A DNA stretch of 64,000 bases from an uncultured Eubacteriales bacterium (GCA_900315485.1 OMZI01000007.1:1-64000), one strand, 5' to 3'; positions 1 to 9,535 are shown, counted from the stretch's first letter. A program made the numbers and translations. Notes: generated from the sequence alone by a model not told the origin.

Positions 1-470
1 TCCAGGTACTTGCCGTCCTTGTTCTGGACTGTGAACTTCAGTGCGCCGTTGAACTCTTCCTCTGTGATGTTATCGCCGTCGACTGTCTTCGTGATAACGA
101 GGTCACCCTTCTTCTTCTCATAAGTGTCCTTCAGTTCGACTGTTGCAGTCCCACCGTTTGTTACAGTGCCTTCACCGGATGTAGTACTCTGTGCAGCGAC
201 CAGATTATATCCCTCAACAGCGCTGTTTGTCTCTGTGACCGTGTACTTGCCCCCTACTACATTCTCAAAGGTCTTGGTGTACTTGCCATCTGTTCCCTTT
301 ACGAAGCCGCCGTCCTTAAGCGTCAGCTCTACCGGCTCATCACTCAGCTTACCGTCTTTATCCAGGTACTTGCCGTCCTCGTTCTGTACGGTGAACTTCA
401 GTGCGCCGTTGAACTCTTCCTCTGTGATGTTGTCGCCATCGACTGTCTTCGTGATGACAAGGTTGCCCTT
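1..470 (-). repeat. 360-bp tandem coding repeat (Cna-B/SpaA-like domain)
   Basis: Bases 1-110 and 361-470 align directly with few mismatches, an offset of exactly 360 bp (120 codons). The array continues past the left edge, so copy number is unknown. In-frame repeats like this commonly vary in number between strains. Confidence 0.9.
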
Positions 471-3179
471 ATTTGTAGTGTTTTCAAACAGAACATCTTC
501 TGGGCTCTTATCCGCTACAGCTGTTAATGTGCCTTTTCCGTCATCAGTTACAGTTACGGTTACAATAACTGCATCACTATCATAAGTGAACTTTCCGGAA
601 GTTCCGGCATTTTCTGTTATTTTATAGTAATGCTTCTTCCCTGATGCGGAGGCATCTGATGCAGTATACTTTATTTTATCGAATGTTACATTTCCGTTTG
701 CATCATTCTTCTTTGTATCTGTATATACAGTTTCTCCCTCTCCTGGAGTAATTGGAGTGCCTTCAGCATCTTCGACCTCTGTCAAAGTGAAACTAAATGC
801 ATCAGCGTCCGGTTTCTTTTCATCCAGTAATTTAGAAGCTCCAAGTTGAATTTCAGTTTCAGCATCATAATGGTTGAAAACATTTCCGAAAGTATATTCC
901 TCACCGGACACTTCAATTGGTCTGACATTGTTTTCCGGATTGCCAGCCTGTACGTCTTCAGCTGTCTGGTATCTATAGTATGTCATATCGAACATGATGG
1001 CATCATCAATCATATAAGCATGCAGCTTGATATTGATCTGTCCGTCCCAGTTTGTGACACCATTAGCACTGCTTCCGGTCTCATCTTCTTTAATGACATA
1101 ATAGAAATCTCCATTCGGCTGATTTTCTATCATCTCCTTCGTGAATTCAATTGAGGTAAAATTCACGGTTGCATTATCGCTGTTCTTAACAGTTTCTATT
1201 TTTTGGCCTACAGTAAAGTTGCTATCTGCATTGTAGAGCGAAAAATCGAACTTTCTTCCTCCTAATCCAATCTCCTTTCCATCTTTATCTTTGAGTCCCT
1301 TATAATTAGTGAACCTAAGTTTTCTGGATATTCCGCTTTGTGGTACATAATGTCTGTCTCTGTAGATAAAGTGGAATTCACAACCATCAGTTGTAACAGT
1401 TCCCCCACTTACAATCCAGCCAGCACTTGTTCCTGTAACATCAACATTTCCTCTTGGAACAAGGAAAACGCCCGCAGCTGTATTGAGATCAACCGCTGTA
1501 GAGTTAGGTACATTCCAGATTATTTTCTGAGCTATCTGCTCATCTATTCGCACATTTCTAGCTTCATTCTGTCCGCTTGGGCTGTAAGATCCATAGTTAT
1601 CGTCTTTTGTATCCATACTCTCGCCAGGGAGTGTGACTATCATTTGTTTAATAGACACTGGTTTCTCCCCCATAATATTTACAACGATAACCTGATCCGG
1701 TTTTTTATGCACATGAAATGATTTCTGCATCCCGATTACGGTTCTGATCATTGTATAGTCTGGCGTATCCGGAATGTTAAGGTATATTACAGCATCATCA
1801 TCGTATGAAGTAGTATCAACTACCAGCTGGTTCTGATCCGGTATTACATCATTAGTCAGATCTATTGTTGTAGAGTGACTGCTCATTGTGTCAGACTTGC
1901 TCTGAACACCTGTTATCATGGAATCAATGTTATTGTTTATTGCTGTAACCGGCTGGAATATATAATTAAGGGTAGATTTGTCAGTTTCAACAGTAATATA
2001 ATCATTTACCTTATCTTTATAATCATTTGGTAAATATATGTCATAAGTAACATTTTCACCTTGGTACGTACTTTGTCCAAACCGCATCTTTTTCCCGGTT
2101 ATACTTCCAACCTGATACGGAACGGTACATGTCCCGGCAAGGTCCGGTTCACCGTCGATACCTTGTGTGTTTTCATATTCTTTTACGGCAAAGTTAGTCT
2201 GCTGGTGGTTCTTCTGAATATACTTATCTGCAACAATTCCATACTCAACTGCACGACCTAATGCAAGGCTGTAGTTTACACTACTTTTAGTCGTATCCGT
2301 ATCATGGAATTTGTCCGAATTTGTATCAATTGCAACAATAGAAAAGCCATCGAGAGTAAACTCCGCAGAATTTGCAGAATCCAAAGAAATACTTGAATCA
2401 ACTGTCTCAAGTCTTATATCTTTTACCTCTATTTCTGTAGCATCTGAAGTTGAATCGTACTTATCCCTGACAGAATCAACAAGAGGCAGGTGAATAATAT
2501 TCACATCGTCAACTTTTTCTGCCCCGATCTCATTCTCCAGCTGACCTTTCTTGAATGTCATGCTGACCTTTACCTTGCCCTCTTCCGGCTGTACTTCGGT
2601 CTTCTTACCGTCTTCATTTACAATGAAGGCAATATCATAGAGAAGTGTATTGTCATCTGTGTACGATGATTCTTCTGAGCCCTTGTTGAGAGCTGCCATA
2701 TAGGCATCATAATTGTAGCCATCTGTATCCTTGGTTACAGGTGTTACAACAAGCTCGGCTTCATCAGGAACTGCGGACGGATCACTGAGAGTCGCAGTGA
2801 CTTTGATCTGCTTGTCACTGTAGACATATTCAGTTTTCTTATCTGCAGGTCCGGCATCTTTTTCCTCTTCCGCAGCTTCAGCGTCTGTCTTAGCTTCTGC
2901 TGCTTCTGATTTCTCCGCGCCCTCGCCTTTTTCCTCATAGGCATTGTCAGCGTTCTCTTCTTCGAGATCTGAGTCATTTGCCCCGGCCTGGCTCTCGGCA
3001 GGATCTGTCGCCTCTTCTGCTACATCTCCCGTTTCCGTAGTCTGCAGCTCTTCGCTGACTTCCGGTTCAGCTTCATTAGCTGCCCATACAGCCATCGGGA
3101 TACTGCTGTTATAGGTCAGCAGCATTGCCGCGATCATGAGTATGGATAAAAGTTTTGCTCCACTACGTTTAGTTGACAT
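1..3179 (-). CDS. Secreted repeat-containing adhesin/pilin-like surface protein (partial, C-terminus off window)
   Basis: Open from an ATG at 3179 (preceded by GAGGAAAG) to the left edge without a stop, about 1059 residues. Residues 1-34 form a signal peptide: basic start, hydrophobic core, AVWAA end. An acidic Glu/Ala-rich linker runs to about residue 110, followed by a large unrecognised region. Near residues 780-900 is a segment resembling the streptococcal pilin isopeptide-linkage (FctA/Spy0128-like) domain, containing DANGNVTFDKIKYT and YYKITENAG. After it come 120-residue repeats (GDLVITKTVDGDNITEEEFN type) with a period of exactly 360 bp, of the SpaA/Cna-B style. One full copy and the start of a second are visible. 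The family is usually sortase-anchored through a C-terminal LPxTG motif, which would lie outside the window. Role inferred: wall-anchored adhesin or pilus component. No homologue is identified by name. Confidence 0.85.
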   Translation of the reverse strand, partial: MSTKRSGAKLLSILMIAAMLLTYNSSIPMAVWAANEAEPEVSEELQTTETGDVAEEATDPAESQAGANDSDLEEENADNAYEEKGEGAEKSEAAEAKTDAEAAEEEKDAGPADKKTEYVYSDKQIKVTATLSDPSAVPDEAELVVTPVTKDTDGYNYDAYMAALNKGSEESSYTDDNTLLYDIAFIVNEDGKKTEVQPEEGKVKVSMTFKKGQLENEIGAEKVDDVNIIHLPLVDSVRDKYDSTSDATEIEVKDIRLETVDSSISLDSANSAEFTLDGFSIVAIDTNSDKFHDTDTTKSSVNYSLALGRAVEYGIVADKYIQKNHQQTNFAVKEYENTQGIDGEPDLAGTCTVPYQVGSITGKKMRFGQSTYQGENVTYDIYLPNDYKDKVNDYITVETDKSTLNYIFQPVTAINNNIDSMITGVQSKSDTMSSHSTTIDLTNDVIPDQNQLVVDTTSYDDDAVIYLNIPDTPDYTMIRTVIGMQKSFHVHKKPDQVIVVNIMGEKPVSIKQMIVTLPGESMDTKDDNYGSYSPSGQNEARNVRIDEQIAQKIIWNVPNSTAVDLNTAAGVFLVPRGNVDVTGTSAGWIVSGGTVTTDGCEFHFIYRDRHYVPQSGISRKLRFTNYKGLKDKDGKEIGLGGRKFDFSLYNADSNFTVGQKIETVKNSDNATVNFTSIEFTKEMIENQPNGDFYYVIKEDETGSSANGVTNWDGQINIKLHAYMIDDAIMFDMTYYRYQTAEDVQAGNPENNVRPIEVSGEEYTFGNVFNHYDAETEIQLGASKLLDEKKPDADAFSFTLTEVEDAEGTPITPGEGETVYTDTKKNDANGNVTFDKIKYTASDASASGKKHYYKITENAGTSGKFTYDSDAVIVTVTVTDDGKGTLTAVADKSPEDVLFENTTNKGNLVITKTVDGDNITEEEFNGALKFTVQNEDGKYLDKDGKLSDEPVELTLKDGGFVKGTDGKYTKTFENVVGGKYTVTETNSAVEGYNLVAAQSTTSGEGTVTNGGTATVELKDTYEKKKGDLVITKTVDGDNITEEEFNGALKFTVQNKDGKYL

Positions 3180-3331
3180 CTTTCTTTCCTCTTCTGATAT
3201 TTTTCTGCAATGCAAAAACAGGTTGCGCGCATAACATACTTTTGCATACTGCGCTATTATCTAAATCTTACCATCTGTATAGAAACGCTACAAATAAAAA
3301 AATTGGTCAAACCCTTGAAATTCCAACGTTT

Positions 3332-3359
3332 TTAATAGACTCTTTTCAAAATTCGTCAA
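3332..3359 (-). promoter_or_regulatory. Candidate promoter for the surface protein
   Basis: On the minus strand TTGACG (3354-3359) and TATTAA (3332-3337) are separated by 16 bp, about 150 bp before the adhesin ATG. Other AT-rich candidates exist closer to the gene, such as TTGTAG-17-TAAGAT, so the choice is uncertain. Otherwise the 333-bp gap 3180-3512 holds only this AT-rich leader and the gltP terminator. Confidence 0.3.
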
Positions 3360-3450
3360 GTTTCGATACTTTTTACCAGTTTCGGCGTTTTGTTTGATTC
3401 TACAAGCCACATACAGCACCCATTCCGCAATAAAACAAAAATGGCATTAC

Positions 3451-3472
3451 AAAAGGCCCGGCGGACCGGGCC
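3451..3472 (-). terminator. Rho-independent terminator after the symporter gene
   Basis: A 7-bp GC stem, GGCCCGG/CCGGGCC (3455-3461 with 3466-3472) with a 4-base loop, is followed on the minus strand by TTTT. It lies about 40 bp after the stop and ends the aspartate-module operon. Confidence 0.85.
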
Positions 3473-3512
3473 TCTGTATCTTTCAGTTCAGAAGCAGTGC
3501 TTCAGCTTCAGC

Positions 3513-4766
3513 TTATGCCTCTGCCTTTGCAGCCTTCTTGCCTTCTCTTGCTTCTCTTCTGGTCTCGTAATCACTGACGATCACTGCAGCAGACAGGTCG
3601 CCTACTACGTTGATGCCTGTACGTCCCATATCGAAGATACGGTCAACGCCGGCAACAAGTGCGATACCTTCAACAGGCAGTCCTACAGACTGGAGTACCA
3701 TAGCGAGCATGATCATGCCGGCACCAGGTGTTCCTGCTGTACCTACGGAAGCGAGTGTTGCTGTAAGTACGATCGTCAGCATCTGGCCGAATGTCAGCTG
3801 GATGCCGAAGCAGCTTGCGATGAAGATCGCGCATACACCCTGATAGATAGCAGTACCGTCCATGTTGATGGTAGCGCCGAGCGGAAGTGTAAAGCTTGCT
3901 ACGTCTCTGCGGGCACCCATCTTCTCAGCACACTCCAGGCTGACCGGCAGTGTTGCGATCGAGGATGTGCTTGAGAAAGCGAACAGGAATGCAGGGAATG
4001 CACCCTTGATGAACTTGATCGGATCCATATGTCCGAGTGTTTTTACTGCGATCGAGTAAGTGATCAGTGCGTGTGTGAAGTAAGCAAGGTAAGCTGTCAG
4101 AAGTACCATTGCGAGTGATCCGAGAACTGCAGGACCATTCTCTGCAACTACAGGAGTGATCAGGCAGAATACTGCGATCGGTGTTACCTTGATGATACCC
4201 TTCATGATGACCATGAATACTTCATAGCAGCTGTCGATCCATTCCTTGAATGCCTGTGACTTCTCACCTGCGATGATGATTCCGAATCCTACGAAGATCG
4301 CGATCACGATGATCTGCAGCATCGAGGAGTCAACCATCGGCTGGAAGAGGTTGGACGGGAAGATGTTTACGATCGTGTCCATGAAGCTTGTAGGCTCTGC
4401 TGCCTCATAAGCGAGGTCAGATGTCTGGAGAACCTTATATGTGCCCTTGAACAGGTTCGCAAAGATAAGTCCGATAGTGATAGCGATAGCTGTTGTGCAG
4501 AAGTAATAGATGATGGTACGGAGACCAATCGTTCCTACCTTCTTGATGTCCGACAGTGAAACAACACCCTGAACGATCGAAGTGATTACGATAGGCACTA
4601 CGATGAACTTAAGAAGATTCAGGAAAATAGTTCCGATCGGCTTGATGTAGGATACGGTAAACGCAACAGCATTCTCTCCTGCGGACAGGAAGATGAGTCC
4701 GGCTACGATACCAAGGCCCAGGGCGATGAATATCTGCAGCGGCAATGATTGTTTGATTTTCTGCAT
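3513..4766 (-). CDS. Dicarboxylate/amino acid:cation symporter (glutamate/aspartate type)
   Basis: 417-residue membrane protein of the DAACS (GltP/GltPh) family, which imports acidic amino acids with Na+ or H+. Family signatures are complete: serine-rich hairpin FAFSSTSS, NMDGTAIYQG, the second hairpin GTAGTPGAG, and DRIFDMGRTGINVVGD. The Arg of MGRT matches the residue that binds the substrate side-chain carboxylate in GltPh, which points to glutamate or aspartate rather than neutral amino acids. The C-terminus is Lys/Glu/Ala-rich. ATG preceded by AGAGAGG. It is the last gene of the operon, after an aspartate racemase. I infer that it supplies aspartate and may use the Na+ gradient made by the decarboxylase encoded upstream. 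Confidence 0.92.
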   Translation of the reverse strand: MQKIKQSLPLQIFIALGLGIVAGLIFLSAGENAVAFTVSYIKPIGTIFLNLLKFIVVPIVITSIVQGVVSLSDIKKVGTIGLRTIIYYFCTTAIAITIGLIFANLFKGTYKVLQTSDLAYEAAEPTSFMDTIVNIFPSNLFQPMVDSSMLQIIVIAIFVGFGIIIAGEKSQAFKEWIDSCYEVFMVIMKGIIKVTPIAVFCLITPVVAENGPAVLGSLAMVLLTAYLAYFTHALITYSIAVKTLGHMDPIKFIKGAFPAFLFAFSSTSSIATLPVSLECAEKMGARRDVASFTLPLGATINMDGTAIYQGVCAIFIASCFGIQLTFGQMLTIVLTATLASVGTAGTPGAGMIMLAMVLQSVGLPVEGIALVAGVDRIFDMGRTGINVVGDLSAAVIVSDYETRREAREGKKAAKAEA

Positions 4767-4815
4767 ACTCTTTACCTCTCTCTGTTAAAACCCTAGAAAT
4801 AACCTTTGAAACCTC

Positions 4816-5547
4816 TCAATAACGTACTCCCGGTCTGAGCTGTGCTCCTGCCTCCCGTATTGCGGCTCCCGCCAGGACAGATGTAGGATCGATACAGTCG
4901 TCCTCATACAGCCCCATAATGTCGAATGCCACCGGAAGTTCGGTGCAGGCGAGCAAAACCGCTGTCGCGCCCCTTGCTCTGAGACTGCTGCAGATCGCAG
5001 CCATCTCATCATGCGGCAGCTGTGCAGGATCAAGTATGCCTCTCTTGATATAGTCATATACCAGAGACATCACCGTCTTCTGCTGCTCATCATCCGGATA
5101 TATAGCCGAGATGCCCTCCGCGCGAAGAGCCTCTTCATAGAGGCCGCTCTGCACGGTGCCATCTGTAGCCAGAACCGCTGCTGTCTCAACGTCCATCTCC
5201 TTAAGAAGACGGGCCGTCTCAGCAGGCATGTTCAGGAAAGGTATGCCGACTTCACACTCCAGTGCCGGGATGAACCAGTGCGCTGTGTTGCAAGGCATTA
5301 TCAGAAAGTCCGCTCCGATAGACTCAAGGCGCTTTGATGCAGCCAGGAGCTCCGGCACCGGATTCTCTCCGCCGTGGAGTATGGCGGCTGTGCGGTCAGG
5401 TATATTTACATTCGAGTCGATAAGAAGATGGATGTGCTCCTGATCGCAGTCAGCGTCAGTCATGTCAGTTATCTTCTTCATGAGATCCGCTGTTGCTGCA
5501 GGCCCCATCCCGCCTACGATACCGATCGTCTTATACATCCGCCGCAT
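4816..5547 (-). CDS. Aspartate/glutamate racemase family protein
   Basis: 243 residues, the usual size for the PLP-independent Asp/Glu racemases. Both catalytic cysteines are present, in MPCNTAH (about residue 84) and LACTELP (about residue 200). The N-terminal GIVGGMGP motif is typical of RacX/aspartate racemase. It likely interconverts D- and L-aspartate. The ATG at 5547 follows AGGAAAGG; an in-frame ATG three codons later is possible. It sits between the aminotransferase and the acidic amino acid symporter, which suggests that D-aspartate is either used as a substrate or made from L-aspartate. Substrate choice (Asp or Glu) cannot be settled from motifs alone. Confidence 0.88.
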   Translation of the reverse strand: MRRMYKTIGIVGGMGPAATADLMKKITDMTDADCDQEHIHLLIDSNVNIPDRTAAILHGGENPVPELLAASKRLESIGADFLIMPCNTAHWFIPALECEVGIPFLNMPAETARLLKEMDVETAAVLATDGTVQSGLYEEALRAEGISAIYPDDEQQKTVMSLVYDYIKRGILDPAQLPHDEMAAICSSLRARGATAVLLACTELPVAFDIMGLYEDDCIDPTSVLAGAAIREAGAQLRPGVRY

Positions 5548-5633
5548 GTCCTTTCCTGTGAGATATAACTTATTCCTATACTTAATTTAACACATTGTAT
5601 GCAATTTGCCAAATTCGCAGACCACATGATGAT

Positions 5634-5700
5634 CCATCTGTTGGTCCCGCATACACTTTTATCCATGTAGAGGACCACTACTTCACCAACATCGCGATGG
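5634..5700 (-). repeat. GTCCTC/TGCGG hairpin element, weak member (E)
   Basis: In the 163-bp gap between the aminotransferase stop and the racemase start. On the minus strand CCATC and GATGG close the structure. TGGTCC pairs with GGACCA, and the TACA/TGTA helix carries the loop. GTCCTC precedes that helix and TGCGG follows it, as in the other members, but the internal loop has one extra G. It may be an intra-operon RNA structure. Weakest member of the family. Confidence 0.45.
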
Positions 5701-5710
5701 CAGCGGCAAA

Positions 5711-6928
5711 CTATTTCACAAGCTTTGCAATTGCCTCAGCGCACTTTACGCACTTCTCTTTTGAGATGGATGCGATGGATACTCTGATGCCCTTAGGCAG
5801 TGCGAGGCAGTAGATGTCCTGCTCCTCGAGCTTTGCACATACCGATGCAGCGTCGTCACATGCAACGGTTACGAAGAAACCTGCGCTGAACGGTACGCAC
5901 TTCACGCCGTTGTCGTTCAGGGTCTTCTCGAAGACTCTGCCTCTTTCGAGAAGCATGTCTCTGTATCCCCTTCTCTCCTCGTCGACCTTGGCCAGAAGTT
6001 CAGGATCGCTGTAGATCCTGCCCATTGCTACCTGTGCGGAGCGGTTGCAGTTGGACCATGTCGCACGTGCCATGTACTCGGAAGCTCTCTTGAACTCCTC
6101 TGCCGTCTCCTCATCATGAGCGACGCATACGATGGCTCCGCATCTCATGCCGTAAGCTGTGAGAGTCTTGGATGCGCTGTAGCCGTAGATCGTGAGAACG
6201 TTGCTGCCGAGCTCCTCAAGCATCGGCATAAATGCTCTTACCTCGTCATCCTCGCCTGCATAGTCGATGTATGCGACGTCGAGGAAGAGGACTACTTTGC
6301 ACTTTGCGGCATTGACGATCCTTATTACATTGCTCCAGTCCTCAAGGGACAGTGAGTAGCCTGTAGGATTGTGCGCCGGTGTGTTGATCATCAAGATGAC
6401 CTGATCCTGCTTCTCAGCGAGAGCGTACAGCTGCTTCTCAAGATCAGCGCTGTCGAACTTTCCGTCTTCATCGAAGAATCTGAAAGTCGCCAGATTGCGG
6501 CCGTTCTCACTGCAGATGTTTCTGTAGTTAGCCCAGCACCAGTCATGAGTCAGAACGCTGTCGCCGAAGTCCGAGTAGTTCTCTATAACGTTGGTGATGC
6601 TGCCTGTTCCGCCAGGTGTAGCGCATACGCGTACGAATCCCTTCGGCTGGAACTTTCCGAAGAGAGCCTTCTGAACGGCTTCCTTGAATGCAGGGGTTCC
6701 TGCGATAGGAGCGTACTCTGCATAGTCAGCAGGCCCGAGAGTCTTGATGGCATCCATTACAGATGACATTACTACGAGATCTCCGTTGTCATCCAGAAGA
6801 GCGCCGATAACGGCGTTAATGACAGCATCCTTGCCCTTTTCGGCAGTCGCAGCCTTGGCGCGTCCGTTAAGAGCGAATACTTTGTCAGCAACAGGAATAG
6901 TCCTGCCGTTTTCCTTTACAAAACCCAT
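5711..6928 (-). CDS. Class I/II PLP-dependent aminotransferase (aspartate/aromatic type)
   Basis: 405 residues from the ATG at 6928, which has GAGGTG at good spacing. An in-frame GTG nine bases upstream overlaps that ribosome site and is rejected. Fold-type I motifs: HNPTGY (about residue 190), LDVAYIDY, and GYSASKTLTAYG with the Schiff-base lysine; a late arginine in IRVSIAS may bind the substrate alpha-carboxylate. The sequence resembles the AspC/TyrB branch more than AlaT or HisC. Beside oxaloacetate decarboxylase and aspartate racemase it most likely transaminates aspartate to oxaloacetate. The exact amino donor is inference. Confidence 0.82.
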   Translation of the reverse strand: MGFVKENGRTIPVADKVFALNGRAKAATAEKGKDAVINAVIGALLDDNGDLVVMSSVMDAIKTLGPADYAEYAPIAGTPAFKEAVQKALFGKFQPKGFVRVCATPGGTGSITNVIENYSDFGDSVLTHDWCWANYRNICSENGRNLATFRFFDEDGKFDSADLEKQLYALAEKQDQVILMINTPAHNPTGYSLSLEDWSNVIRIVNAAKCKVVLFLDVAYIDYAGEDDEVRAFMPMLEELGSNVLTIYGYSASKTLTAYGMRCGAIVCVAHDEETAEEFKRASEYMARATWSNCNRSAQVAMGRIYSDPELLAKVDEERRGYRDMLLERGRVFEKTLNDNGVKCVPFSAGFFVTVACDDAASVCAKLEEQDIYCLALPKGIRVSIASISKEKCVKCAEAIAKLVK

Positions 6929-6998
6929 TTTTATCACCTCGCTTATTAGTAATATACTGCGTAATCGAACCGGTGTGCTGCCGCGGCCCGTATCTCAA

Positions 6999-8396
6999 TT
7001 ACGCCGGATATGCTTTGTTCTTCATGTCGATCGCATCAGGATCAACCTTGTTCCTGAGCGCGGCTCTTCTCTTGAAGTACTCTATAGCAACAGGTCCGAA
7101 GAGTGCGTATGTCAGCACGTCCTCCTCCTGCTCCTTGTAGTCTCCAATCTCCTCTTCCATCTTGGCCATTTCAGGCTCGAGGAGGTCTGCAGGTCTGCAG
7201 GAAATGATCTCCGAAGGGTCGATCCTGGCCAGAACTTCAGGATTCATAGGCAGCGGAGTCTGTCCGTACTTGCCTCTGAGGATCTCCTGTGTCTCCTTGG
7301 AGAGGATCTTGTATCTCTCGCCCATCAGGACGTTCAGTACAGCCTGTGTACCTACGATCTGTGATGACGGTGTTACCAGCGGCGGCATTCCGAGGTCGTT
7401 TCTTACACGAGGGACCTCCTGCAGTACGTCCATGTACTTGTCCTCTGCATTCTGGTCCTTGAGCTGTGATACGAGGTTGCTGAGCATTCCGCCCGGCACC
7501 TGATAGATCAGTGTCTTGATGTCTGTTCCGAGGACCTTGGTGTTCATGAGGCCGCTCTTAAGGGCGTTGTCCCTTACTGTCTGGAAGTGGGCAGCGATCT
7601 TCTCGAGCTTGCTCATGTCGAGACCTGTGTCTCTGTCCGATCCCTTGAACGTCTCGACCATTACCTCTGTTGACGGCTGGCTTGTACCGCCTGAGAACGG
7701 CGAGATAGCTGTGTCGATGCAGTCAACTCCTGCCTGTGCAGCGCAGTAGTAAGTGATAGGTGCTACTCCGCTGGTGCAGTGTGTGTGCAGGTGGATAGGG
7801 ATCTCAACATTGGCCTTGAGCATGCTTACCATCTCGGTAGCAGCTGCCGGAACCATGAGTCCTGCCATGTCCTTGATGCAGATGGAGTCAGCACCCATGT
7901 CCTGGATCCTCAGAGCGAGGTCCTTCCAGTACTCCGGTGTATACGGCTCGCCGATCGTATATGCCATAGCTACCTGTGCATGTCCGCCGTAAGCCTTGGT
8001 CGAATCGACCGCAGTCTTGAGGTTTCTGAGGTCGTTCAGTGCATCGAATATCCTGATGATATCGATACCGTTGTCGATCGATTTTTTGACAAAATAGTCG
8101 ACTACGTCATCCGAATAGTGTCTGTATCCGAGGATGTTCTGGCCTCTCAGCAGCATCTGAAGTCTGGTGTTAGGCATAGCATCTCTCAGCTTTCTGAGTC
8201 TTTCCCACGGATCCTCATCGAGGAATCTGATGCAGGCATCGAATGTAGCGCCGCCCCAGCACTCTACTGCGTCATAGCCGACGCTGTCGAGAAGAGCAAG
8301 TGCCGGTTCCATGTCGCTGAAAGGCATTCTGGTCGCTATCAGTGACTGCTGTCCGTCTCTTATTGCAGTCTCCATTATTTTAAGTTTATTTCCCAT
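6999..8396 (-). CDS. oadA: Oxaloacetate decarboxylase alpha / pyruvate carboxylase subunit B-type carboxyltransferase
   Basis: 465 residues covering the HMGL-like TIM barrel and the conserved carboxylase domain, without a C-terminal biotinyl domain; biotin is on a separate protein here. ETAIRDGQQSL at the N-terminus, IKDMAGL and HLHTHCTSG carry the metal- and substrate-binding residues of OadA/PycB/transcarboxylase 5S. It moves CO2 from oxaloacetate to the biotin carrier, leaving pyruvate. It follows oadB closely (13 bp). Its partners OadB, OadG and the biotin carrier are in the same operon. An alternative role is as the 5S-like half of a transcarboxylase with the MmdA-like subunit at the operon start. 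Confidence 0.93.
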   Translation of the reverse strand: MGNKLKIMETAIRDGQQSLIATRMPFSDMEPALALLDSVGYDAVECWGGATFDACIRFLDEDPWERLRKLRDAMPNTRLQMLLRGQNILGYRHYSDDVVDYFVKKSIDNGIDIIRIFDALNDLRNLKTAVDSTKAYGGHAQVAMAYTIGEPYTPEYWKDLALRIQDMGADSICIKDMAGLMVPAAATEMVSMLKANVEIPIHLHTHCTSGVAPITYYCAAQAGVDCIDTAISPFSGGTSQPSTEVMVETFKGSDRDTGLDMSKLEKIAAHFQTVRDNALKSGLMNTKVLGTDIKTLIYQVPGGMLSNLVSQLKDQNAEDKYMDVLQEVPRVRNDLGMPPLVTPSSQIVGTQAVLNVLMGERYKILSKETQEILRGKYGQTPLPMNPEVLARIDPSEIISCRPADLLEPEMAKMEEEIGDYKEQEEDVLTYALFGPVAIEYFKRRAALRNKVDPDAIDMKNKAYPA

Positions 8397-8409
8397 TTCT
8401 GATCCTTTC

Positions 8410-9525
8410 TTACACTCCGAAGATCGCCATGAATACTCCGGCTGCTACTGCTGTTCCGATAACGCCTGCTACGTTAGGTCCCATGGCATGCATGAGAAGG
8501 AAGTTGGTAGGGTCTGCTTCAGCACCGACCTTCTGCGAAACTCTCGCTGCCATCGGCACTGCGGATACGCCTGCCGAACCGATGAGCGGATTGATTTTGC
8601 CTCCCGTAAGCTTGCACATGAGCTTGCCGAAGAGGACTCCGGCAGCTGTTCCGAACGCAAAGGCTATGAGTCCGAGTATTACGATCTTGATCGTTGTCCA
8701 TTTGAGGAAAGCTTCAGCGCTGGTCGTAGCTCCTACTGATGTTCCGAGCAGGATTACTACGATGTACATAAGAGCGTTGGATGCTGTTTCCTGCAGCTGC
8801 CTTACTACTCCGCTCTCCCTGAAGAGGTTGCCGAGCATCAGCATTCCGATAAGCGGCGCTGTCGAAGGCAGGAGTGTACATACGATTATTGTTACGATGA
8901 TAGGGAATATTATTCTTTCTCTCTTCGATACATCCCTCAGCTGCTCCATCTTGATCTTGCGCTCCTTCTCTGTGGTCAGAGCTCTCATGATAGGCGGCTG
9001 GATGATCGGTACGAGAGACATGTATGAATAAGCCGCTACGGCGATCGGTCCCATCAGCTCTCTCTGCCCCAGCTTCATGGCCAGGAAGATCGAGGTCGGG
9101 CCGTCTGCGCCTCCGATGATACTTACGGCTGCTGCCTGGGCATCATTGAATCCCATCAACATTGCCAGGAAGAACGCACTGAATACTCCGAACTGGGCCG
9201 CCGCTCCGAGGAGGAAGCTCTTCGGGTTGGCGATGAGCGGTCCGAAGTCCGTCAGCGCTCCTACTCCGAGGAATATGAGTGACGGCAGTATCGTCCATTC
9301 ATCCAGCATGAAGAAGTAGTACAGAAGTCCTCCTTCTTCCATGATCGGCGGGTACAGGTTAACGAGCATCATGCCGAAGGATATCGGAAGGAGAAGGAGC
9401 GGCTCATACTGTTTGACGATGGCCAGATACATCAGCCCCAGGGCAACTGCTATCATCAGAACGTTGCCGAGGGAGAGGCTGAAGAAGGCCGTCTGGTGAG
9501 CCAGATTGGATAAGGTTTCTCCCAT
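8410..9525 (-). CDS. oadB: Na+-translocating decarboxylase beta subunit
   Basis: 371 residues, very hydrophobic, the expected length of OadB/MmdB/GcdB. The signature IIGGADGPTSIF (about residue 140) includes the aspartate essential for Na+ transport and decarboxylation of carboxybiotin. Conserved GSAGVSAVPMAARV and NFLLMHAMGPNVAG near the C-terminus match the family. It sits in the membrane, decarboxylates carboxybiotin and exports Na+. Start at the ATG at 9525, 10 bp after the biotin carrier stop. Confidence 0.95.
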   Translation of the reverse strand: MGETLSNLAHQTAFFSLSLGNVLMIAVALGLMYLAIVKQYEPLLLLPISFGMMLVNLYPPIMEEGGLLYYFFMLDEWTILPSLIFLGVGALTDFGPLIANPKSFLLGAAAQFGVFSAFFLAMLMGFNDAQAAAVSIIGGADGPTSIFLAMKLGQRELMGPIAVAAYSYMSLVPIIQPPIMRALTTEKERKIKMEQLRDVSKRERIIFPIIVTIIVCTLLPSTAPLIGMLMLGNLFRESGVVRQLQETASNALMYIVVILLGTSVGATTSAEAFLKWTTIKIVILGLIAFAFGTAAGVLFGKLMCKLTGGKINPLIGSAGVSAVPMAARVSQKVGAEADPTNFLLMHAMGPNVAGVIGTAVAAGVFMAIFGV

Positions 9526-9535
9526 GATGTTCCTC

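Noticed and set aside
6929-6937. GTG start for the aminotransferase at 6937
   Set aside because: The GTG is part of the GAGGTG ribosome site for the ATG at 6928. The same reasoning rejects GTG 12963 for pckA.
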